Source: a virus
DNA: 53,716 bases
Reading direction: 5' to 3' (one strand)
Virus record (IMG/VR): IMGVR_UViG_3300050821_002543
Coordinates: 1 to 53,716 of that record
The translations under genes and the position numbers were made by a program. Shown here piece by piece: positions 47,651-53,716 of this stretch; the first letter of the stretch is position 1, and each line of letters starts with the position of its first letter. The notes beneath the pieces are model-generated. The model saw nothing but the letters and a program-made list of their open reading frames with translations. It was not told where the DNA came from and did not search any database.

Positions 47651-50600
47651 GTGGATCGCAGTTTATTTCCAAATGGTACCCTCGTTGATTCTCCGGAGTT
47701 GGAAAATACGGAGGATACCAAGATTTTTCACATCCTAAGAGACCGACTCGATAATTGGGAACTTGGTATCGAGTCAGGTTTGGAGTTGACAGTCAATGTC
47801 GTCAACCAGGGGAATGTGGATTTAGCTCCTGGTTATGCTTACGCTCCTAATGGAGAGTATGTTGAAATTGACACTAACCAACTGAATAATCCACTATCAG
47901 ATAGTACGCTCGGAGCTATCAATTACGTCTACGCGTTTTACACAGAAACTCTTCAATCTCCTGAGCCTCACGAAACAAACGGCACCGCTCCATTCACTGA
48001 ATCTGTCCGGTCTTTCGTTATCCAGACTCTTACTGCAGCTGAATTTGCTCTGCTTCCTTTGACGGATCCAACTTATGCTCAGTTGGCTCAAGATCGAGGA
48101 ATGCTTGTTGGTATTGTTACTGGTACGGGTGGAAACCTAACTCAGAGCAATATTCAGCAACCAGTACCGTGGAGAACTCTTCAGTTTGCTACGGTAGCCA
48201 GTCCTGGTCTTCCAGGAGTGGAGATCATCGCAGTTTCGGATTTGACAGCTGATGGGTCTAATGGCCAACTCCTGTTTTTGACAGGACCTAATCGTCTTCA
48301 ATGGCAAGCTCCAGGGAGTGTAGGGCCAGGAGCAGCAGTTCCAATTCCGAATAGTGGAACTTATGTTCTAACAGCTCTTAGCGGAGAGACTATAACTGTT
48401 TCGGTTCTTGTTGCAGCTCTACCTACTACAAGTACTACGGTAACGGTGGTAATCTCTGGTGTGTACCAGCAGCAGGTACCACGTATGTCGAGTACTGATC
48501 GACATCATCGAAGTTTGGTTGGTACTGGCATACCCACTCCACAGAATCCCCATGGTTTGTCAATCAACGATATCACACCAGGATTCGTTGACGAAATCAC
48601 AAATCACCAACTTTTGATGCATACTGCTGGTATTTGGAGAGGTTCCAATACTGCAGTTCTAGCCGCTTCGATTGTAGAAGTCCCTGGGCCTGATTTTCTC
48701 AATGTTATAGCTCCTTCTGGAGTAGACGTATATTTCAGTGAAGGTGTAACATTGACCTCAATCGTCAATTCGACGGTTTTGTTCAATGATGCTCTTCCTG
48801 GACCTACAAGAGAGTTGTATGAGATCTGGATTGATGATGCCGGAGATGTTCTGAGGAATAAGCGATCCTTGTTCCCTAGTCCATCTGTAGTGACTGGAGC
48901 CGAAAACCAGATCGTCTACATGTCTCCAAATATTCCAGCAGGAACCTACCCTCTTAGTTGGGAGTCTTTCGGTTCAGGTGCTGGAGGGGTTCTTCAATGG
49001 GGAGGTGGAGAACCTGTCTATGTAGCAAATACAGTGGCTTCTGGTTTGTTCAATTTGAGGGATGGTGATACGAACGTTCAGTTTTATATCAGCAATATTC
49101 TGCAACTACCAATTGCTGCGGGAGTTTACACTGATCAGATTACAGTGAATGCTCCCATTGATAGACAGACCTTCTTGGTTATTTGTCAAGTGGGATGGAC
49201 TGGCAGTCTGACTGAAAAATTGGGCTACACTCCAAATCGAGGGTTTATCGCTCCCAAGCTCTTCGATGAACGTCTATTCGGTACCCTCAATGAGTTTGAC
49301 CTTCGTGATGACTTTCTGGAGAACGATCTTTGGCTTCCAATCTTTGAGAAGACTCCTGATGGTGTAGCCATTGGAGTAATAGATCCAGCTAACTTTACGG
49401 GAAGTCTTACCGTTAGTTCTGGAGCTGGACTTTCAGTTGTTGTAGCTGGAACTTCTCCAGTTTATGTTGCAGGACGTAGGTTTGTAGTTGGCGCTCTAGG
49501 AGGAACTTTTACTGTACCTCCTAATAGTGCGACTGTAGTGTATGTGAATACGACGGGTAATATCGTTACTACTCCGTTCTTGCTCGCAGCCTTTCTAACT
49601 CAAGGGAACAATACTGATACACTACCTCAAGATCTATTTGTAACTAGAGGAGCGGCCCTAGCCCTCGTTTTGACTGGAGCTTCGAGTGTAACCTCTGTTA
49701 CAGATCTTAGGAGAAATGTAGCGGAAGGTAATGTTCGGATCCAACCTTGGTCTGTGGGATTTGCAGAAGTCAACCCTACTCCTATCTCTCTCCCACAGAC
49801 CGGTCAAACTCAGGCTGCAGAGTTTTACTCCTTGGCTGGTGCTCTCTTCTACGCTTCTTTCGCTGGTGTTACATCTCTTCAGATGCTTCAGGTTTATCTG
49901 ACGGTTCCTATTGTCATAGTTGGAGACATGACTTTGGAGGGTGGTGATCTTAACACCTCTGTAGCACTTGCAACTCCATACCCATCAGCCCTAATTTCTA
50001 CAACTTCTGGTCTCTTCCCTCAATCCACTAAAGTGCGTTTAGTTGGTATGAGGATTAACTCAAGTCTGTTGGAAGCCTCTGGAGGGGGTGGAGTTGCAAT
50101 TATTGAAGCGGCTCCCAATGTGTCGATTGACGTAATCGATTGTCAATATGTAGTTGGAGCCTCCAATCTTGCTATTGGGGCATTGGTTAAAGCAACAGGT
50201 TTTTCTCAAGATATCAATGTTCGAGGTTTGGGCTGTCTCTTTGGCGGACCAGCTGGAGCTATTGTTGACTGTGTTAGCGGTTCTGTAGCTGGTGTCAAAG
50301 TTACAGATGTGGACTTTACAGGAACCACTACGTACTCAGCCTCTCGTGGTATTGTCAATGTGGCTAGCGGTGTAACAGTTACTGGGGTTCAGATAACAAA
50401 CGTCACTGACCTACCTTCTGGTTCCACCGGACAACTTCTGGTGTCAGGTACAGGTACACTTGTTAGTGCATCTTTCACTAATGTCATTGGTCTCTTTATG
50501 GGATCGTTCTTGGGTGTAGCAGAGGATGTATCCTTCTCTCGATGCATATTTTTTGATGGTTCCGGAACCAATACTTGGTCCTCAAGTTCCAACCATGATT

Positions 50601-51976
50601 TTCGAATGGTTGACACTTTCATAGGGAATGTCAACCTCCAACTGACGGGATCTAGGATTTGGATCACAGCATGTAATATGCTAGGGAATCTGATTTTTAC
50701 TGGTACTTGTTGGAACGTATTTGTGCACGGTCTCCTAGCAGGGGGAGTTACGCAAACCAGTAATTCAGATATTCTATCTGATGCTTCGTTCCAAGATTGT
50801 CAATTGAGTGCTGACTTTGTATTGCAAGGGTTGACGAATTCTTGGGTAAGTCTTAATGGGTGTCTCTTCAGAAACTATCAAGGTGGAGGAACCAATCTAA
50901 CCATTGACGATTGTGCCTTAGCAAGCTTTACCGCAGATACTGATCACCCTTTGGTGAATGTGATACTTAACAACAACGACATCATGAACTCGATTCATCT
51001 GTCGTGGGACAGCTCGCAGTCAAATAATGAACGTTCTGGTATTTGGATCACTAATAACACCATAGATCTTTCGTCTGGACAAATTCAGTGCTGGGATGTG
51101 CATGCGACTGGAACATCACTCACCCAGCTTTGGATCAATTTGCACATTGAAAGTAACGATATTAACGCTGGTAATACTGCTGAGCTTCTTTACGTAGATA
51201 ATTGCACCAATGTCTTCGTTTGTGGGAATACGTTCCAAGAGATTAGTCTTACTGGTTCGATGGTACCAGCTTTACAATTTGGACCTTCTGCTGGTACTGT
51301 AAATGGAGGATTCTCTTTTGGAGAAATCCATGTAGACGACAATCGCTTTAGCATAACCAATGTGGACCCTTCGCCTGCGGGCTTCGGTAACTTCTTCCAG
51401 GTTTTAACGTCTTGGAACCTCCAAGACGTTGGAGGTGGTAACTGGTTGGGGATGGGAAGCTTCAGTAGGAATACAGTAACCAATATTCAGAACAGTACCA
51501 CTAACCGAATGGTTTGCTGTTTGGTAGTAGGGTGCGGATTAGCCTTTGATGCTAGCAACAATACTCTAAGCTCTATTGGAACTCCTGGTAATCTAACTTG
51601 GGATCTGGTTTCAGGGGTGGGTGATCAAGGGAATAGTTCAGGATGGCCTGAGTCGGGTCTTAACACGACTCCAACTACTTCTATAAGTGCTTTCTGTATG
51701 GCTTTGATAGTGAATGTTGGTAATCCTCCAGCAGCTCCAACTCCTTTGACATCGAATTTTCCCGCAGTGAATCAAGTTGTTTGGACAGTCAATCATAATA
51801 AAGCCATTTTGACAAGTGCTTCACAGTGGATTTTGATGATGGGGTCATACTCTTCTGTAGCATCTGATCCATCCCTATCTCGATCTCACTTCATCGGTAA
51901 TATGGGTAAAGCGTTTATGGAATATTCACTAACCGGTTCGACCGTTCTGGACTGGTTACGTGTCGCCAATAGTTGA
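47651..51976 (+). CDS. Large tail fibre protein with beta-helix region
   Basis: 1441 residues from GTG 47651. N-terminal part: DRSLFPNGTLVDSPELENTE and helix LRDRLDNWELGIESGLELTV, a typical baseplate-attachment segment, followed by a YVYAFYTETL beta part. Strand-rich domains continue to about residue 700; from about residue 850 the sequence becomes right-handed beta-helix turns (VRGLGCLFGGPAGAIVDCVS, VSLNGCLFRNYQ, LLYVDNCTNVFVCGNTFQEI). The C-terminal tip is short. It is the second large fibre here and probably binds or degrades a host surface polymer. A small gene follows. Confidence 0.75.
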   Translation: MDRSLFPNGTLVDSPELENTEDTKIFHILRDRLDNWELGIESGLELTVNVVNQGNVDLAPGYAYAPNGEYVEIDTNQLNNPLSDSTLGAINYVYAFYTETLQSPEPHETNGTAPFTESVRSFVIQTLTAAEFALLPLTDPTYAQLAQDRGMLVGIVTGTGGNLTQSNIQQPVPWRTLQFATVASPGLPGVEIIAVSDLTADGSNGQLLFLTGPNRLQWQAPGSVGPGAAVPIPNSGTYVLTALSGETITVSVLVAALPTTSTTVTVVISGVYQQQVPRMSSTDRHHRSLVGTGIPTPQNPHGLSINDITPGFVDEITNHQLLMHTAGIWRGSNTAVLAASIVEVPGPDFLNVIAPSGVDVYFSEGVTLTSIVNSTVLFNDALPGPTRELYEIWIDDAGDVLRNKRSLFPSPSVVTGAENQIVYMSPNIPAGTYPLSWESFGSGAGGVLQWGGGEPVYVANTVASGLFNLRDGDTNVQFYISNILQLPIAAGVYTDQITVNAPIDRQTFLVICQVGWTGSLTEKLGYTPNRGFIAPKLFDERLFGTLNEFDLRDDFLENDLWLPIFEKTPDGVAIGVIDPANFTGSLTVSSGAGLSVVVAGTSPVYVAGRRFVVGALGGTFTVPPNSATVVYVNTTGNIVTTPFLLAAFLTQGNNTDTLPQDLFVTRGAALALVLTGASSVTSVTDLRRNVAEGNVRIQPWSVGFAEVNPTPISLPQTGQTQAAEFYSLAGALFYASFAGVTSLQMLQVYLTVPIVIVGDMTLEGGDLNTSVALATPYPSALISTTSGLFPQSTKVRLVGMRINSSLLEASGGGGVAIIEAAPNVSIDVIDCQYVVGASNLAIGALVKATGFSQDINVRGLGCLFGGPAGAIVDCVSGSVAGVKVTDVDFTGTTTYSASRGIVNVASGVTVTGVQITNVTDLPSGSTGQLLVSGTGTLVSASFTNVIGLFMGSFLGVAEDVSFSRCIFFDGSGTNTWSSSSNHDFRMVDTFIGNVNLQLTGSRIWITACNMLGNLIFTGTCWNVFVHGLLAGGVTQTSNSDILSDASFQDCQLSADFVLQGLTNSWVSLNGCLFRNYQGGGTNLTIDDCALASFTADTDHPLVNVILNNNDIMNSIHLSWDSSQSNNERSGIWITNNTIDLSSGQIQCWDVHATGTSLTQLWINLHIESNDINAGNTAELLYVDNCTNVFVCGNTFQEISLTGSMVPALQFGPSAGTVNGGFSFGEIHVDDNRFSITNVDPSPAGFGNFFQVLTSWNLQDVGGGNWLGMGSFSRNTVTNIQNSTTNRMVCCLVVGCGLAFDASNNTLSSIGTPGNLTWDLVSGVGDQGNSSGWPESGLNTTPTTSISAFCMALIVNVGNPPAAPTPLTSNFPAVNQVVWTVNHNKAILTSASQWILMMGSYSSVASDPSLSRSHFIGNMGKAFMEYSLTGSTVLDWLRVANS

Positions 51977-51982
51977 GAGGAA

Positions 51983-52402
51983 ATGATGGACATCAAAGCT
52001 GAAGAGATTCCTCCGGGAATCGGTTGGAATGAGCTCAGTGAAGAGCAAAAGCAAGTCATCGATGCCGCGATGATTCGTTTTCTTCCTATATTCCACGAAC
52101 GAAACACAATTCAACACTGGTTCGTAGCGCGTCGATTAGTTGCATTCTATCAGGGTCATCCAGGTACTCGAACTCCTTGGAGGTTGGCTTACCAATTGGA
52201 TAAGACTAAGATGTATCGAGTTGTCTGTGATGTTGATCCTCAGAATCAGCAAGTGTCGTGGCATGTTGCACGTTTGCAATTCCGACCAATTACAACTCCA
52301 GAGCTCACAAAGTATCAGATCCCTAGTGTGGTAACAAAAGAGGAAAACACTAAGGCTATACGGTCTACGCAAAGTAGACCAGGGTCTGCTCGGGGCAACT
52401 GA
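51983..52402 (+). CDS. Small unknown protein after the fibre
   Basis: 139 residues, start at one of two adjacent ATGs (51983, 51986) after GAGGAAAT. A single compact domain is suggested (EEQKQVIDAAMIRFLPIFHE, HWFVARRLVAFYQGHP, YQLDKTKMYRVVCDVDPQNQ), ending in a basic tail (IRSTQSRPGSARGN). No family is recognised. Being the last gene of the fibre unit, it may be a fibre-assembly chaperone, which is only inference. Confidence 0.65.
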   Translation: MMDIKAEEIPPGIGWNELSEEQKQVIDAAMIRFLPIFHERNTIQHWFVARRLVAFYQGHPGTRTPWRLAYQLDKTKMYRVVCDVDPQNQQVSWHVARLQFRPITTPELTKYQIPSVVTKEENTKAIRSTQSRPGSARGN

Positions 52403-52408
52403 CCTCTA

Positions 52409-52440
52409 GTAATATAGATAGCTACGTCAACCAACCAAAG
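52409..52440 (+). promoter_or_regulatory. Rearranged promoter-like element, copy 7
   Basis: An AT-rich AATATAGATAGCTAC (52411-52425) matches the downstream half of the compound element; AACCAACCAAAGG (52429-52441) follows rather than precedes it, as in copies 3 and 6. Confidence 0.38.
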
Positions 52441-52449
52441 GTTTAGTCA

Positions 52450-52477
52450 GGTGGTAGGTTAGAAATGATCTACCACC
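52450..52477 (+). promoter_or_regulatory. Hairpin in the 52.4-kb intergenic region
   Basis: GGTGGTAG (52450-52457) pairs with CTACCACC (52470-52477), an 8-bp perfect stem with a 12-nt loop, followed by a second small hairpin TTTCAC (52480-52485)/GTGAAA (52492-52497). A short TTT between them gives weak terminator potential. Confidence 0.5.
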
Positions 52478-52569
52478 ACTTTCACGTTTGTGTGAAACGA
52501 TCTCGGTAACATATAGTAAGGGTGGAACACAATTCTTTTGGTAGCCACCAACTTTATTGTTTAGAGTAC

Positions 52570-52597
52570 TTGATTTCGCTCCTCCCATCATTATGAT
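52570..52597 (+). promoter_or_regulatory. Sigma70-like promoter candidate for the zinc-finger/GIY-YIG pair
   Basis: TTGATT (52570-52575) and TATGAT (52592-52597) are 16 bp apart, with the ATG of the next gene 19 bp downstream. A dyad CATCAT-T-ATGATG (52586-52598) covers the -10 box, where a repressor could bind. The homing-endonuclease unit may thus be controlled independently of the virion genes. Confidence 0.45.
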
Positions 52598-52615
52598 GTA
52601 AATATGGAGGAGAAG

Positions 52616-53005
52616 ATGATCTCAACTCAGGGGTATATGAAGATGGCGGATGAGTCAAGTGGAAACAGTTGTGTTAGTTGCGGAGGTGATAAATTCATCC
52701 GAAACGCAGGAAACAAGGCAACGTGTCCTTTCTGCAGAGGAACTGGAGTTCGGGGTCAGGAAGTAGGACTCGGTTTGAAGGACGTGACAAAGACAAAAAC
52801 TCGAGGACTTAACTCAGTGTTGAAAGCTCCTAGACCAGAACACGCAGTCTCTGGTCTAGGAGCCAAACTCGAGCTGATGATTCTGGCCTCCAATAAGTCA
52901 GCAGAGGCAAAGAAGAAACTGCTAACCTCTGTCCTTGATTTCGAAGAATCCAAAGGACGAGTGACTGAGACCTTCATGAAGAAAACAGTAAAACTTATCA
53001 AGTGA
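52616..53005 (+). CDS. Zinc-finger protein upstream of the homing endonuclease
   Basis: 129 residues; the start at 52616 is preferred over ATG 52604 because GGAGG lies at 52606-52610 at ideal distance. The N terminus has CVSCGG and CPFCRGTG, a DnaJ-type Cys-rich zinc finger with two C-x2-C pairs. The rest is helical and basic (KAEAKKKLLTSVLDFEES-like, MKKTVKLIK). It overlaps the GIY-YIG gene as GTGA, so they are translated together. Function unknown; a regulator or partner of the nuclease is possible. Confidence 0.75.
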   Translation: MISTQGYMKMADESSGNSCVSCGGDKFIRNAGNKATCPFCRGTGVRGQEVGLGLKDVTKTKTRGLNSVLKAPRPEHAVSGLGAKLELMILASNKSAEAKKKLLTSVLDFEESKGRVTETFMKKTVKLIK

Positions 53006-53616
53006 AACAACCTTTTGGATACGTCTACCTCATCATAAATCGGTTGAACGGAAGGTGTTACGTGGGACAGACTACTCAGTTACGTGAAAGACTCAAAGCT
53101 CACGTTGAAGAAGTCCTCGGAGGTACTACTCCCCATCCGTTGTATGATGACATGCGCCAGTTAGGGTTGAGGTGGTTCAGTTTTTCAATTCTTGATGCTG
53201 TTTTTTCGAAGTCCGAGCTAAGTTTGGCTGAAGTCAGGTGGGGAAGAATACTTCGAGCTTCGATTGATCACGGAGGATATAGTCGAAGAGTAGGTGGAAG
53301 AACGGGGTTTCATTCCGTGGAAACCAAACTCAAAATCAGTCTAGCCCAGAAAGGAATACCAAAACCAATAGGTTTTGGTGAGCGTATTCGTCAAGAGCTA
53401 GTTGGTATCCCTCACTCTAAAGAACGGGCGCAAAAAACTGCAGTCGCTAGGGTCGGGGTGAAAAAACCAAACACGAGCTTGGCTCTAAAGGGTAGAAAGA
53501 CAGGACCTACAACTCAGAGTACTAAGGAGAAACTTTCGAAAGCTCTCACTGGTGCTCCTAGGCATTGTGGTAGATGTGGAGAGCCAGGGCATAATGTAAG
53601 AGGGTGTTCTCGTTAG
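53002..53616 (+). CDS. GIY-YIG homing endonuclease with NUMOD3 repeats and CCHC zinc knuckle
   Basis: 204 residues from GTG 53002. Residues 5-95 are the GIY-YIG nuclease: FGYVYLIINRLNGRCYVGQT, a helix LRERLKAHVEEV with the family arginine, and AEVRWGRILRA, where the catalytic Glu is expected. Three NUMOD3 DNA-binding units follow (HSVETKLKISLAQKG, HSKERAQKTAVARVG and STKEKLSKALTG). The end is CGRCGEPGHNVRGC, a C-x2-C-x4-H-x4-C zinc knuckle. Free-standing homing endonucleases of this build spread into phage genomes by cutting related ones. It sits next to a virion cluster and shows no intron. Confidence 0.88.
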   Translation: MKQPFGYVYLIINRLNGRCYVGQTTQLRERLKAHVEEVLGGTTPHPLYDDMRQLGLRWFSFSILDAVFSKSELSLAEVRWGRILRASIDHGGYSRRVGGRTGFHSVETKLKISLAQKGIPKPIGFGERIRQELVGIPHSKERAQKTAVARVGVKKPNTSLALKGRKTGPTTQSTKEKLSKALTGAPRHCGRCGEPGHNVRGCSR

Positions 53617-53629
53617 GCGAGACGGTAGT

Positions 53630-53713
53630 ATGAAGAGTCGCTGGTTTGAAACTGCTTCCAGAGGTGGAGCAGTCTCAAGCTCTCAACTCAACAAAGGTGA
53701 AGGCCATGAATAG
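53630..53713 (+). CDS. Short ORF at window end, low confidence
   Basis: 27 codons (MKSRWFETASRGGAV...) with a weak ribosome site. It overlaps the probable start of the next gene, suggesting that it is either a leader peptide or a chance ORF. Confidence 0.3.
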   Translation: MKSRWFETASRGGAVSSSQLNKGEGHE

Positions 53714-53716
53714 CAC
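53706..53716 (+). CDS. Start of a gene cut by the window edge
   Basis: ATG at 53706 follows AAGGTGAAGG; only three codons are inside the window, so nothing can be said about the product. Confidence 0.4.

Noticed and set aside
52512-52517. TATAGT as another -10 box with TTGTGT 18 bp upstream
   Set aside because: Poor -35 match and it overlaps the second small hairpin; weaker than the 52570 candidate.

Overview
The window is a 53.7-kb piece of the virion-morphogenesis region of a large contractile-tailed phage (Caudoviricetes, myovirus morphology). Every convincing gene is on the + strand, packed with start/stop overlaps (ATGA, GTGA, TTGA, TAATG), and most have purine-rich AGGAG-type ribosome binding sites. 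A contractile sheath, tail tube, tape-measure genes, OB-fold spike, gp25-like and J-like baseplate genes identify the virus type. The host cannot be read from the sequence. A Sec-type signal ending in AFA and a lipobox-like leader fit a bacterial host, perhaps a diderm. No integrase, replication gene, CRISPR array or insertion sequence was seen.

Layout. (1) 1-17 kb, head and neck: the 3' part of an HK97-fold major capsid gene; a non-coding stretch of about 550 bp with a large inverted repeat, a 23-codon NUMOD3-like ORF and a tRNA with anticodon CAT; a protein with an N-terminal PLMP/RRXRR-like motif; two membrane proteins (holin-like candidates); then many probable capsid-decoration or fibre proteins (a beta-helix protein, a poly-Gly protein, a protein of 28 x 20-residue repeats), and neck/tail-completion genes. 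(2) 17-22 kb: tail sheath, tail tube, a predicted lipoprotein, a structured short RNA or leader, and a lambda-G/GT-style tail chaperone pair joined by a G GGA AAA slippery heptamer. (3) 22-30 kb: three paralogous tape-measure-like genes rather than one, the last with a lytic-transglycosylase-like domain and an EF-hand-like loop. (4) 30-47 kb: baseplate hub, OB-fold spike, gp25-like and J-like wedge genes, a 1602-residue beta-helix fibre, a group sharing Trp-Gly-Pro-Trp motifs, and a 957-residue tail protein. (5) 47-53.7 kb: a Vsr-like endonuclease split into two overlapping frames, a 1441-residue fibre, a small protein, a structured intergenic region, a zinc-finger protein and a GIY-YIG homing endonuclease with NUMOD3 repeats and a C-terminal zinc knuckle.

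Regulation. Four intergenic regions (1.3, 2.6, 20.6 and 30.1 kb) share a compound element: two AACCAAGG-like boxes about one helical turn apart, then 14-15 bp, then TATACT or CTATCT. This looks like an activator-dependent phage promoter class. Three further gaps (6.3, 41.5 and 52.4 kb) hold related but rearranged parts. The element divides the region into transcription units that match functional blocks.

Most notable observations: the tape-measure triplication, the promoter family, the probable structured RNA at 20.65-20.76 kb, the chaperone frameshift, a domain of flagellin/hook-IN type recurring in four unrelated virion proteins including twice in the sheath, and a TIG fold apparently split by a concanavalin-like insert. 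All functional names are from sequence reading and gene order; no database search was run.
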